This document shows positions 1 to 9,444 of a stretch of 64,000 nt of DNA, piece by piece. Where the stretch lies: contig NZ_DASQCC010000226.1 in assembly GCF_035634895.1 (NCBI RefSeq), positions 1 to 64,000 of the forward strand, read 5' to 3'. The position numbers and the translations under genes are program-made. This DNA comes from Actinophytocola sp035634895. GTDB lineage: Bacteria; Actinomycetota; Actinomycetes; Mycobacteriales; Pseudonocardiaceae. Below the pieces are notes generated by a model that saw only the letters and a list, made by a program, of their open reading frames with translations, was not told the DNA's origin and did no database searches. Positions within the stretch are counted from its first letter, which is position 1, and each line of letters starts with the position of its first letter.

Positions 1-56
1 CCTGACTCTGCCTCACACCACGAATGGTTTGGGCGGTGGCGTCCGGTCCGCAAGAC

Positions 57-735
57 TCACACCGCGAACCGTTCGACCATGGTGTCGACGCAGCGCGCGG
101 CGGCCTCGTCGACACTGGGGTCGAAGGTGGTGCGGCCGGCCTGCGGCCGGCCGGCGACCACGTTCACCAGCGCGTCCCCCTTGGAGATCAGGTAGGTCGA
201 CTCGTAGTACCGCGTGCCGTTGGGCGTCGTGGCCAGGCTCGTGTCGAGCACGCCGGTCCAGCCGTCCCGGTCGTACGGCTGCCGGTCGTGCACGTAGGTG
301 GTGCCGTCCTCGTCGCGCTTCGGGCAGTCCTGCGGGACGAGGGTCGCGAGCAGCCGGTCCGCCGGAGCACGTTCCGGGTCCAGCACCGCGACCGCGTACA
401 GCCGGCGGTCCGCGTCGGCGCCGGTACCCGTCCAGAGCGTGGACGGCCTGCACCGTGCCGCCGTCCAGCTCGTCCGCGACACCGGGACAGAGCCGAACCA
501 CGACACTCCGCGGCTGGTCCGCCCGCCTGGCGTACCCCGGCACGTCCGCGGGCACCGCCGCCGCCACGACGGCCGCGTCGTCCCTCCCGGCGACCGGCGG
601 CGCCACGGTCTGGGACATGCTGACGTACGAGGACACCGTGGCCGCCGGCGCCCGGTCCGCCGTCCCACCCCCACCAGCACTACACCCGGCCACCACCAAC
701 ACCCCCAACACCGCGCGAGTCCCGCGTTCAAACAT
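57..735 (-). pseudogene. Lipoprotein gene, frameshifted
   Basis: The start at 735 opens a typical lipoprotein: a short hydrophobic stretch ending in a lipobox (VLVVAGCS), then a Gly/Ala-rich linker. This frame stays protein-like to about position 440 (VQAVHALDG). There the sensible frame jumps, and from about 430 down to a stop at 57-59 another frame carries convincing sequence (DRRLYAVAVLDPERAP, then DGWTGVLDTSLATTPNG, ending in ERFAV). The two halves together would make a protein of about 225 residues. Neither frame is good over the whole length, so either the gene is broken by one indel or the assembly has an error near 425-440. The function is not recognised. The start codon and first seven codons lie inside the inverted repeat at 714-873. 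Confidence 0.6.
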
Positions 736-873
736 GCCGAGTCCCGCGTTCGCGCACACCGACTTGCGGTTTCGTGCCGATCTTGATGTGCCCGGAGAGA
801 CCTTGGTGTGCACGAAACCGCAACTCGCTATGTCTGAACGCGGGACTCGCTGTGTTTGAACGCGGGACTCGCG
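714..873. repeat. Nested inverted repeat, MITE/REP-like
   Basis: A 160-bp stretch that can fold on itself at three levels. The outer arms read CGCGAGTCCCGCGTTCAAACA on the left (about 714-734) and its complement at 853-873. A second pair, GAGTCCCGCGTTC (739-751), pairs with 836-848. An inner pair, TTGCGGTTTCGTGC (764-777), pairs with 810-823. The unit (A)TGTTTGAACGCGGGACTCGC occurs four times, two in each orientation. It fills the whole gap between the threonine-synthase-like gene and the lipoprotein gene and supplies the latter's start codon. It codes for no transposase, so a non-autonomous dispersed element is likely. Confidence 0.8.
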
Positions 874-884
874 GGGGGTGGGGG

Positions 885-2102
885 TCATCGTGGGAGGGGG
901 GTGTTCTTGGTCAGTAGTGGGGGCTCTTCGTACGGGGTGGCGTGGGGGTACTTGAGGTCGCTGCCTGTGTTGAGTACCACGACCTCCTCCGAGCCGTCGA
1001 GCCAGTCGTTTTGTCGCAGGTGGGCCACGGCCGCAAGGGTGGCCGCGCCTTCCGGGCACATCAGCACGCCCTCGTCGGCCGCGCAGGTGGCCTGTTGGGC
1101 GAGGATGTCCGCGTCGTCGACGGCTACCGCGGTGCCGCTGGTGTCGCGGACGGCCGACAGGATCAGGAAGTCGCCGATCGCGCTCGCCACGTTGAGGCCG
1201 AACGCCACGGTCGCCGCGTTCTCCCACGGGGCCGCGGTGTCGGTTCCTTCCGTGAACGCACGCACGATCGGCGCGCAGCCGGACGACTGCACCGACACCA
1301 GCCTCGGCAGCCGGCCGGTCAGCCAGCCGAGCGCGACCAACTCGTCGAGCGCCTTGCGGATGCCGATCAGCCCGACACCGCCGCCGGTCGGGTACACGAT
1401 CACGTCCGGCATCCGCCAGCCGAGCTGCTCGACGATCTCCAGTCCCATCGTCTTCTTGCCCTCGATGCGGTAGGGCTCCTTGAGTGTCGCGGTGTTGAAC
1501 CAGCCGTCGCCGACGGCCTGCGCGGCGAGCCGGCCGGCGTCGCCGATCAGGCCGTCCACGATGTACAGACGGGCGCCGGCCAGCACGCACTCCATGCGCG
1601 TGATGGCCGGCGCGTCCTGCGGCATGACGATCAGCGAACCCATGCCGCCGCGGGCCGCGTAGGTGGCCCACGCCGCGCCCGCGTTTCCGTTGGTGGGCAT
1701 GGTGATCCGCTCGATGCCGAGCTCGCGGGCCCGCGAGACACCCACCGCCGCGCCGCGTGCCTTGAAACTGCCCGTCGGCAGCAGCGCCTCGTCCTTGACG
1801 TGCAGCCGCGGCACGCCGATCCGGGAGCCGTAGGAACGCAGCGGCAGGATCGGGGTCATGCCCTCGCCGAGCGTGACCACGTTCTCCTCGTGCCGCACCG
1901 GCAGCAGCTCGCGGTACCGCCACAGGTTCGCCGGCCGCGCCGCGATGTCCTCCCTGGACACCGTGACCGCGCCGAGGTCGTACCTGGCGAGCAGCGGCGT
2001 GCCGCACTCGCACAGGTTCCGCGGCCTGTCCGCGTCGTGCCACCGGCCGCACCGCCCGCACTCCAGGTGCGACAGCGCGCTGTTCCACGACTCCACCGAC
2101 AT
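885..2102 (-). CDS. Threonine synthase-like PLP enzyme
   Basis: A 405-residue fold-type II PLP enzyme of the threonine synthase family, which makes threonine from O-phosphohomoserine. An N-terminal zinc-ribbon-like segment has CGRC and CECG pairs (residues ~17-34). The PLP lysine sits in PTGSFKARGA (~residue 114), followed by a phosphate/PLP loop TGGGVGLIG and a C-terminal PEGAA motif. It lies 6 bp downstream of the M14 peptidase gene, so the two are probably one transcript. An AGGAGG is only 2 nt from the ATG at 2102; a GTG two codons later has better spacing and may be the true start. No hom or thrB is nearby, so a paralogue acting on another phospho-amino acid (cysteate-synthase-like) is possible. 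Confidence 0.85.
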   Translation of the reverse strand: MSVESWNSALSHLECGRCGRWHDADRPRNLCECGTPLLARYDLGAVTVSREDIAARPANLWRYRELLPVRHEENVVTLGEGMTPILPLRSYGSRIGVPRLHVKDEALLPTGSFKARGAAVGVSRARELGIERITMPTNGNAGAAWATYAARGGMGSLIVMPQDAPAITRMECVLAGARLYIVDGLIGDAGRLAAQAVGDGWFNTATLKEPYRIEGKKTMGLEIVEQLGWRMPDVIVYPTGGGVGLIGIRKALDELVALGWLTGRLPRLVSVQSSGCAPIVRAFTEGTDTAAPWENAATVAFGLNVASAIGDFLILSAVRDTSGTAVAVDDADILAQQATCAADEGVLMCPEGAATLAAVAHLRQNDWLDGSEEVVVLNTGSDLKYPHATPYEEPPLLTKNTPLPR

Positions 2103-2108
2103 CTCCTC

Positions 2109-4700
2109 CTAGTCCGCGATCGCCGCGAAGGCCTCGGGCGTGAGCTTGTTCGCGGGCCCGTCGTAGAGCGCATTGAAGATCATCTTCTGCTCGGCGCGGT
2201 TCCACGTGCGGAACGCCGGCTGGTTGCCGAAGGTGACCACGTTGCCCTCGCCGACCTGCCACGACACGGTGTTCACCGCGCCGTTGAGGTACTCGCCGCC
2301 GATCAACCAGCCACTTCGGAGCTGCTCGCCGCTCGCCGGGTACGTGCCGACCACCTGGTGCGGGTACTTCGCCGGGTCGGTGATCCGGTACGCGCGGTCG
2401 CCCTCGAACCACACCGGGTTGTCCTCGAGCATGCCCCAGCCGGTCGGTGTCGACGCGTCGATGTGCTGGCTCAGCAGGGAACCCGGCGCGTAGAACACCG
2501 AGGAGCTGGCCGGCAGCACGTTCTCGATCGGCAGCCCGAACAACTGCTGCGCGGTGCTGACGCCGGTGCCGAAGCTCACCAGCGTGCCGCCGCCCGTCAC
2601 GAAGTCCCGCAGCTGGTTCCAGCCGGTCTCACCGGCGCCGTACGCCCACGACCACTCCGGCGGGTAACTCGCCGGGTTGAGGCCGTTCACGATCGAGTTC
2701 CTGCTGACGCCCTCCGGCATCAGGATCGCGTCGTACTTCGCGGCCAGGTCGGCGTAGTCGCTCGCCCGCACGACCGAGTAGTTCACCCTGTACTGGTCGA
2801 ACATCCACATCAGCCAGCCGGACGGGATGTTGTCCGGCGGCTTCAGCAGCCCGATCCTGGTGCCCGGCCTGAGCTGTACGCCCTCGATGGCCGGCACGTC
2901 CGCGACCGCGTGGACCGGGATGCCGGTGGCCTTCGACTGGCTCCGCAGCAACTGCCCGGCCTGCCTCGTCGGCGGCACGACGAAGGTGCCGGCCGGGAAC
3001 TGACGCCCCGCGTCGGTGAACGCGGCCGCCGAGCGGAACGTCGGGATGCCCTGCTCCTGGAGCCGGGACACGATCTGGTACACCCCATAGGACTCCGGCC
3101 CCAGCACGTAGGCGCCGCCGGGTCCCGGCTCGGCCGGCATGGTGACGGGCGGTGGGGTCGTCCTGTCCAGCAGGCGGGTGGCGACGGTGAACTCACCCGG
3201 CACCTGGTCGGCCTGGAAGCCGAGCAGCATCGGCAGCGTCTGCGCGGTCACGTCGTACGGCCGCTGCGGCGGGCCGCCCGGGTACTGCAGCAGCATCGGG
3301 TAGTGCTGGACCTCCAGCAGCGTCTTGGCGAAGCCGGAGTACGGCTGTCGCATGTAGACGATGTAGGAGCCCTTCGGGTACTGCCTGCCGTTCGCGGCGA
3401 AGTCGGCCAGCGCCTGGTGGACCTCGACGGCGCCGGTCCGCAGAATCTCCAGGGTGTCCCTGACGGCCTGCGGATCCCGTTGTCCGGCGGGGATGACGAA
3501 CGCGTACGGCGACGAGCGCGTGCTGTTCTTCACGCCGACCTTGTAGAAGTCCCTGAGCCAGTTGTAGCCGTCGTTGGCCAGCTCGTCGACGCCGGAGTAG
3601 AAGGCCTGCGAGGTGTAGTCGACGATCTGGCGCAGGGTCCAGGTGTTGGAGTCGTACGGCTCGAGGAAGTTGATGCCCGACTCCTGCTGGCCCAACGGTC
3701 GGTTGCCGACCTGCGGGTAGGCCAGGTTGGACACGCTGGCCGCCTCGGTGAGGAGGCGGGCGGCGCCGTGGTAGACCTGGTACTGGCGCGACGGGGTCCA
3801 GTAGTCGTAGGTCGAGCCCCAGCCGACGCCCTTCATGCCGGCCGACGTCATCCCGCGCTGCATGGTCATGCCCATGTCGTTGGTCTGCTGCACGGTGATC
3901 GGGTCGATGTTCGGGTCGTACGGCGAGAGGTACGGCGGGGTGAACATGCGTGGCGCGCCCGTGCCGGCCTGGTGTGCGTCCTGGAACGCCTGCGGGTGGT
4001 AGGTGTTCTGGATCGAGACCATCAGCCTGGACTCGACCTGGGTGAACATGAACCAGTCGCGGTTGTCGTCGTGGCCGGTGTACTTCTGGTAGAGGTCCGG
4101 GTAGACGCGTGCGTAGTTCGTGCCGGCGGTGGCGTTGAAGTAGTCGTTGACGAGCTTGAGGCCGTCCGGGTTCTGCGTGGGAACCATGAGGATGACGGCC
4201 CTGTCGAGGATGTTGTCGATGTACGGGGAGTGCTCGGTGGCCAGCCGGTGCGCGATCTCCAGCATCGCCTGCGAGTTGCCGACCTCGTTGGCGTGGATGC
4301 CGGCCTGCACGTAGTAGAAGGGCCTGCCCTCACGTGCCAGCCGGTCGGCCTCGGCGTCGCTGAGCCCACGGGGATCGGCCAGGCGCCGGTTGATCCCGAC
4401 GAGCCGGTCGAGGTTGTCGAGGTTGCGCCTGCTGCTGATCGTCAGCAGCGAGTACGGGTTGCCGAGCGTGGTCCTGCCGAGCTGGGTGTAGTCGACCCGA
4501 TCGCTGCGGTCGGCGACGAGCTTGAAGTATCCGATCATCTGGTCGAGCATCGCGAGCCGGCCGTCGGTCCCGATCCGGAACCCGAAGTACTGCTCGGGGG
4601 TGGGAATAGTGGGCGCCGCCGACGCGGTCGGCGACATGGGCGCGACGAGAGCGAGGACCGCGGCAAGCACGGTGACCGCTCTGGGCAGGGAGGCGCGCAT
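2109..4700 (-). CDS. Secreted M14 family zinc carboxypeptidase
   Basis: An 863-residue exported peptidase. The start at 4700 follows a good AAGGAGT and opens a signal peptide (RASLPRAVTVLAAVLALVAP, cleavage near ASA). The M14 catalytic domain follows: the zinc motif HANE is in QAGIHANEVGNSQ, then a long domain with YHPQAFQDAHQ carrying candidate histidines. The C-terminal half, about 400 residues, resembles a glutamine-amidotransferase-like or other non-peptidase extension and is far longer than pancreatic-type M14 enzymes (~300 aa). It probably degrades peptides outside the cell. It leads an operon with the threonine-synthase-like gene and is divergent from a GntR regulator 147 bp away that may control it. 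Confidence 0.88.
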   Translation of the reverse strand: MRASLPRAVTVLAAVLALVAPMSPTASAAPTIPTPEQYFGFRIGTDGRLAMLDQMIGYFKLVADRSDRVDYTQLGRTTLGNPYSLLTISSRRNLDNLDRLVGINRRLADPRGLSDAEADRLAREGRPFYYVQAGIHANEVGNSQAMLEIAHRLATEHSPYIDNILDRAVILMVPTQNPDGLKLVNDYFNATAGTNYARVYPDLYQKYTGHDDNRDWFMFTQVESRLMVSIQNTYHPQAFQDAHQAGTGAPRMFTPPYLSPYDPNIDPITVQQTNDMGMTMQRGMTSAGMKGVGWGSTYDYWTPSRQYQVYHGAARLLTEAASVSNLAYPQVGNRPLGQQESGINFLEPYDSNTWTLRQIVDYTSQAFYSGVDELANDGYNWLRDFYKVGVKNSTRSSPYAFVIPAGQRDPQAVRDTLEILRTGAVEVHQALADFAANGRQYPKGSYIVYMRQPYSGFAKTLLEVQHYPMLLQYPGGPPQRPYDVTAQTLPMLLGFQADQVPGEFTVATRLLDRTTPPPVTMPAEPGPGGAYVLGPESYGVYQIVSRLQEQGIPTFRSAAAFTDAGRQFPAGTFVVPPTRQAGQLLRSQSKATGIPVHAVADVPAIEGVQLRPGTRIGLLKPPDNIPSGWLMWMFDQYRVNYSVVRASDYADLAAKYDAILMPEGVSRNSIVNGLNPASYPPEWSWAYGAGETGWNQLRDFVTGGGTLVSFGTGVSTAQQLFGLPIENVLPASSSVFYAPGSLLSQHIDASTPTGWGMLEDNPVWFEGDRAYRITDPAKYPHQVVGTYPASGEQLRSGWLIGGEYLNGAVNTVSWQVGEGNVVTFGNQPAFRTWNRAEQKMIFNALYDGPANKLTPEAFAAIAD

Positions 4701-4755
4701 GTCCACTCCTTTCCAGTTGTGAACCGGTTGTAACACCACCCCTTTCGTACACGCA

Positions 4756-4771
4756 ATATTAGATTCAATAT
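4756..4771. promoter_or_regulatory. AT-rich palindrome in M14/GntR gap
   Basis: ATATT-AGATTC-AATAT, two perfect 5-nt arms around 6 nt, in the 147-bp gap between the divergent peptidase and GntR genes. It is the only AT-rich patch here and sits where both promoters must lie, so it is a candidate operator for the adjacent GntR protein. Position and symmetry are the only evidence. Confidence 0.4.
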
Positions 4772-4847
4772 GCAGTCATCCTCTTTTCCCGGGGATGGTG
4801 GTCGCTGGGTACTGTGTGCCCGATCACTGTGAGCGGAGAGGACGGCC

Positions 4848-5513
4848 GTGTCGCTGCCGAGAAGCACCCTGAGCAGCATGGCGTACGGGGAGTTACGCCG
4901 GGCGATCCTGAGCGGGCGGCTGGCGCCGGGTTCGCACGTGAGCGTGCGGCCGCTGTGCGAGGAGTTCGGCCTGTCCGCGACGCCGGTGAAGGCCGCGCTG
5001 ACGGCGCTGGAGCGGGAGGGTTTCCTGGTGCTGCACCCGCACCGGGGCTTCTTCGTGCCCGAGGTCGACCGCGAGGACATGCGGGAGCTGTACGAGCTGC
5101 GCGAGGTGCTGGACGGCATGGCCGCCCGCCGGGCGGCGGCCCTGTCGAGCCGCGAGTGGCTGGTGGCCCGGCTGGCGGAGTTGTTGGAGGCCCAGACCGC
5201 GGAGGTGGCGGCCCGCAACCTGGCGGGCTACGGCGACCTGGACGCGTTGTTCCACCAGGAGATCCTGGCGGCGGCGGGGAACGGGCGGCTGCGGCAGGTG
5301 TCCGAGAACATGACCGGCCAGCTGCGCCTGGGCCGGGCGACGTCGGCGCGGGTGCCGGGCCGCCCGAACGCCGCACTGACCGAACACGGGGAGATCGTCG
5401 CGGCGATCGCGGCGGGGGAGCCGCAGCAGGCGGAACGCCTGGCCCGCCGGCACGTCCGCAAGTCGGCGAGTGCCCTGGACCGCTACCTGAACCGGGGCGG
5501 CCGGGCCTCCTGA
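4848..5513 (+). CDS. GntR/FadR-family transcriptional regulator
   Basis: A 221-residue regulator. The N-terminal winged helix-turn-helix (residues ~5-75) shows the GntR pattern: LRRAILSGRLAPGS, then LCEEFGLSATPVKAALTALEREGFL. A C-terminal all-helical FCD ligand-binding domain starts near REDMRELYELREVL. FCD regulators usually bind small organic acids. The GTG start at 4848 is preceded by GGAGAGG at proper spacing. It is divergent from the M14 peptidase operon and probably regulates it and itself; the ligand is unknown. Confidence 0.9.
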   Translation: MSLPRSTLSSMAYGELRRAILSGRLAPGSHVSVRPLCEEFGLSATPVKAALTALEREGFLVLHPHRGFFVPEVDREDMRELYELREVLDGMAARRAAALSSREWLVARLAELLEAQTAEVAARNLAGYGDLDALFHQEILAAAGNGRLRQVSENMTGQLRLGRATSARVPGRPNAALTEHGEIVAAIAAGEPQQAERLARRHVRKSASALDRYLNRGGRAS

Positions 5514-5530
5514 GACCGATCGCGGGCGGC

Positions 5531-5720
5531 CGCCGGCCCCCGGAATCCAGCGTAGCGGCCGGCACCGACGAAACCGGATCGCTGGCTGGCGTGAATGGAC
5601 CGCTCGTGCGGTCGTGAGCCGAAGGTGTGACGAGGGTGGCCGTCGGCCCCCCGGAATCCAGCGTAGTGGTCAGCACCGACGAAACCGGCGGGCCGGGTGC
5701 GTGAATGGACCACTCGTGCG
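5531..5720. repeat. Pair of ~80-bp imperfect direct repeats
   Basis: Two copies, about 5531-5610 and 5641-5720, share CCCCCGGAATCCAGCGTAG, CACCGACGAAACCGG and GTGAATGGACC-CTCGTGCGG with a period of about 110 bp. They lie just downstream of the GntR gene in the non-coding stretch 5514-6054. No gene in this stretch is supported. Confidence 0.7.
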
Positions 5721-5810
5721 GCGTCTTCGGGGATCGGTGGCGGGACGATGGCTCCGGCGCGACTTCGGGGGTGGCGGCAGGACCTGGTGAATTCGGTCGG
5801 CCGGTGACGG

Positions 5811-6006
5811 CAAGGGGCCGGTCTTGCCTTGCGTGCGGGGAGGCCTGTGCAAAGGGGCCGGACTCGCCTTGCGTGCGGAAGTTCGTGCAGACAAGGGGCC
5901 GGCCTTGCGTGCGGGAGGTCTGTGCAATGGGGCCGGTCTTGCCTTGCGTGCGGGGAAGTCTGCGCAAAAGGGGGCCGGTCTCGCCTTGCGTGCGGGAAGT
6001 TTGTGC
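5811..6006. repeat. Five tandem ~33-41-bp units
   Basis: Five degenerate tandem units with the consensus CAAGGGGCCGGTCTTGCCTT followed by GCGTGCGGGAAGTCTGTG, starting near 5811, 5850, 5892, 5925 and 5964. Units are contiguous with no unique spacers, so this is a minisatellite and not a CRISPR array. With the direct repeats at 5531-5720 it fills the 540-bp gene-free stretch between the GntR gene and the duplicated-domain protein. Confidence 0.75.
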
Positions 6007-6054
6007 AAGGCGGGACCGGCCCGGTCGATGGGGTGGACCAGCTGGGAGCTGGGA

Positions 6055-6867
6055 CTAGCTGGCGAGGGTGCAGGTCGCGAACTGTTGGAGGCCTGCGGGT
6101 TTTGCGGCGACGCGGCCGATGGCGATGGCGATGCGGTCGAGGGTGGATGCGCGTTTGTCGGTGAGGGGGCCGAGGATGGCGTTCTGGACGAAGTTCGGGC
6201 CGCCTTGGCCGCGGGTGTTCTGGAGTCGGGTGTTGGCTTCGCTCAGTTGTTTGTCGAGGTTCGCGAGTTCGCGGGTGACCTCGGCCTGTGCGGCGGCGGG
6301 GACGGCGCCGATCTGCGGGGTCGGGCACACGATCTTGCCGGCGTCCGTGTTGTTGTTCGCGGCGCTCGTCGAGGTCGCGGGGATGGTCGTCGGGGGTGAG
6401 GTGGCCGCCGGTTGGCCGGCGGTGGACAGGCTGCAGGTCGCGAACTGTTGGAGGCCTGCGGGTTTTGCGGCGACGCGGCCGATGGCGATGGCGATGCGGT
6501 CGAGGGTGGATGCGCGTTTGTCGGTGAGGGGGCCGAGGATGGCGTTCTGGACGAAGTTCGGGCCGCCTTGACCGCGGGTGTTCTGGAGTCGGGTGTTGGC
6601 TTCGCTCAGTTGTTTGTCGAGGTTCGCGAGCTCGCGGGTGACCTCGGCCTGTGCGGCGGCGGGCACCGCGCCGATCTGCGGGGTCGGGCACACGATCGTC
6701 TCCGCGGCGGCCGTGTTGCCGGTGGCCGCCATGGCGCTCGCGGCCCAGGCGACGCCGCCCGCGGTGACCAGTCCGGCCACCAGGATCGCGACGTGTTTTC
6801 TTCGTTTCGGCTGTGTGTGGGCAGGCGACAACTCGACCACCTTCTTGTCGGGGAAAAAAGGGGGCAT
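6055..6867 (-). CDS. Membrane-anchored protein with duplicated domain
   Basis: A 270-residue protein of unknown function. After a basic N-terminus (KRRKHV) a hydrophobic segment (VAILVAGLVTAGGVAWAASA) acts as membrane anchor or signal peptide. Two nearly identical ~87-residue domains follow, at about residues 58-145 and 179-266. Each starts with IVCPTPQIGAVPAAAQ and ends with GLQQFATC, and they are joined by a Thr/Pro/Ser/Asn linker. Each has one cysteine at either end, likely a disulfide outside the cell, and a helical middle. The DNA copies differ at only a few positions, so the duplication is recent. No Shine-Dalgarno precedes the ATG. No domain family is recognised. Confidence 0.75.
   Translation of the reverse strand: MPPFFPDKKVVELSPAHTQPKRRKHVAILVAGLVTAGGVAWAASAMAATGNTAAAETIVCPTPQIGAVPAAAQAEVTRELANLDKQLSEANTRLQNTRGQGGPNFVQNAILGPLTDKRASTLDRIAIAIGRVAAKPAGLQQFATCSLSTAGQPAATSPPTTIPATSTSAANNNTDAGKIVCPTPQIGAVPAAAQAEVTRELANLDKQLSEANTRLQNTRGQGGPNFVQNAILGPLTDKRASTLDRIAIAIGRVAAKPAGLQQFATCTLAS
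6070..6694. repeat. Near-identical intragenic duplication (2 x ~262 bp)
   Basis: Copies at about 6070-6331 and 6433-6694 are offset by 363 bp (121 codons) and differ by only a handful of substitutions (e.g. TTGGCC/TTGACC, GAGTTC/GAGCTC, GGGACG/GGCACC). They encode the two domains of the protein at 6055-6867. Confidence 0.9.
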
Positions 6868-6918
6868 GCCGGCTTACACAGCTAATACGGAAGACCGTCG
6901 ATCACGGTTCAATCTCGA

Positions 6919-6951
6919 CCTGATAACACCGATGGTGACGACGTTATCTGG
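6919..6951. promoter_or_regulatory. Inverted repeat CCTGATAAC/GTTATCTGG
   Basis: Arms 6919-6927 and 6943-6951 match at 8 of 9 positions around 15 nt, in the 95-bp gap between the pcaJ stop and the duplicated-domain gene. On the minus strand a possible -35 TTGAAC (6912-6907) and -10 TATTAG (6887-6882) lie just downstream, so the repeat could be an operator for that gene. It could also form a weak hairpin at the end of the pca operon. Confidence 0.35.
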
Positions 6952-6962
6952 TCAGACCTTTT

Positions 6963-7583
6963 CTAGAGGCCCAGTTTGCCGCGGAGGTCCTGCTCCTCGA
7001 TGCCGAACGTCTCGCGGATCGTCACGCCACTCTCGCCGACCAGGAACACCCCGTAGTCGGTGTAGACGCGGCTCACGCACCGCAGCCCGGTGAGCGGGTA
7101 GGTGCACGACGGCACCAGCTTCGGCACGCCCGCGTCGGTGAACAGCGTCATCATCACGAACACCGACTTCGCGCCGATCGCGAGGTCCATGGCGCCGCCG
7201 ACCGCCGGGATGGCGTCGGGCTCGCCGGTGTGCCAGTTCGCGAGGTCGCCGTGGAACGACACCTGGAACGCGCCGAGCACGCAGACGTCCAGGTGCCCGC
7301 CGCGCATCATGGCGAACGAGTCCGCGTGGTGGAAGTACGACGCGCCAAGGGTTTCGGTCACCGGGACCTTGCCGGCGTTGATCAGGTCCGGGTCCACGTC
7401 GTCGCCGTGCGCCGCGCCGCCCATGCCCAGCATGCCGTTCTCGGTCTGCAGGATGACGCCGGAGTCCGCGGCGAGGTAGTCCGCCACCAGCGTCGGCTGC
7501 CCGATGCCCAGGTTCACGTACGACCCGGGTGGGATGTCCGCCGCCACCAGGCGCGCGATGCCAGCACGATCGAGCCGAGCCAT
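6963..7583 (-). CDS. pcaJ: 3-oxoadipate CoA-transferase subunit B
   Basis: The 206-residue beta subunit of a class I CoA-transferase, which moves CoA from succinyl-CoA to 3-oxoadipate in the beta-ketoadipate pathway. The catalytic glutamate lies in the family motif ENGMLGMG, after the start-proximal NLGIGQPT. Length is normal for the family. The ATG at 7583 shares one base with the pcaI stop (TGATG), so the subunits are translationally coupled. The acetoacetate transferase (ScoB) is close in sequence; the pca context decides the assignment. It is the last gene of the operon. Confidence 0.88.
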   Translation of the reverse strand: MARLDRAGIARLVAADIPPGSYVNLGIGQPTLVADYLAADSGVILQTENGMLGMGGAAHGDDVDPDLINAGKVPVTETLGASYFHHADSFAMMRGGHLDVCVLGAFQVSFHGDLANWHTGEPDAIPAVGGAMDLAIGAKSVFVMMTLFTDAGVPKLVPSCTYPLTGLRCVSRVYTDYGVFLVGESGVTIRETFGIEEQDLRGKLGL

Positions 7584-8274
7584 CAGCCTGCCGCCCCTTC
7601 CGCCGCCAGCACGGCCGGTGACGGGCACGCGACCACGCGGTTGGTGAAGATCCCCGGCGTCACGACCGCCTCCGGGTCGAGCGACCCGGGTTCGGAGACG
7701 ACGCTCACCTGTGCCACGGTCAGTTTCGCCGCCGTCGCCATGACGGGGCCGAAGTTCCGCGCGGTCTTGCGGTACACCAGGTTGCCGAGCGTGTCCGCCT
7801 GATGCGCCTTGATCAACGCGGCGTCCCCGTGGATCGGGAACTCCAGCACGTAGTCCCGCCCGTCGATCGTGCGTGCCTCCTTGCCCTCGGCGAGCGGCGT
7901 GCCGACGCCGGTCGGGCAGTAGAACGCGCCGATCCCCGCACCCGCCGCACGCAGCCGCTCGGCCAGGTTCCCCTGCGGAACCACCTCCAGCTCGATGCGG
8001 CCCGACCGGTACAGCTCGTCGAACACGTACGAGTCCTTCTGCCGGGGGAACGAGCACACGATCTTCCGCACCTGCCCGGCGGCCAGCAGCGCCGCCAGGC
8101 CGTGTGAGCCGTTCCCCGCGTTGTTCGACACCACGGTCAGGTCCTTCGGACCGAGCCTGCGCAGCGCGTCGATCAGCTCCACCGGCTGCCCGGCCGTGCC
8201 GAACCCGCCGATGAGCACCGTCGACCCGTCGGCGATCCCGGCCACGGCCTCGTCGACGGAGGAACAGACGAGCG

Positions 8275-8278
<4 letters not shown>
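7583..8278 (-). CDS. pcaI: 3-oxoadipate CoA-transferase subunit A
   Basis: The 231-residue alpha subunit of the class I CoA-transferase. The oxyanion-hole motif GGFGTAGQP (~residues 24-32) and VVSNNAGNG fit the family. The GTG start at 8278 overlaps the thiolase stop (GTGA), and the reading frame abuts pcaJ. The alpha/beta pair is the penultimate step of protocatechuate breakdown, making 3-oxoadipyl-CoA for the adjacent thiolase. Confidence 0.88.

Positions 8279-9440
<1,162 letters not shown>

Positions 9441-9444
<4 letters not shown>

Noticed and set aside
885..2102. Assignment as the housekeeping thrC
   Set aside because: The family is certain, but no hom/thrB context is present and a cysteate-synthase-like paralogue cannot be ruled out, so no gene symbol was given.
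942..4733. 1,263-codon open frame on the plus strand
   Set aside because: It is antisense to the M14 peptidase and threonine-synthase-like genes. The residues are Arg/Val/Gly/Leu-rich without domains, as expected from the complement of high-GC genes.
5811..6006. CRISPR-like array
   Set aside because: Units are directly adjacent and diverge throughout; there are no unique spacers of constant length and no cas genes in the window.
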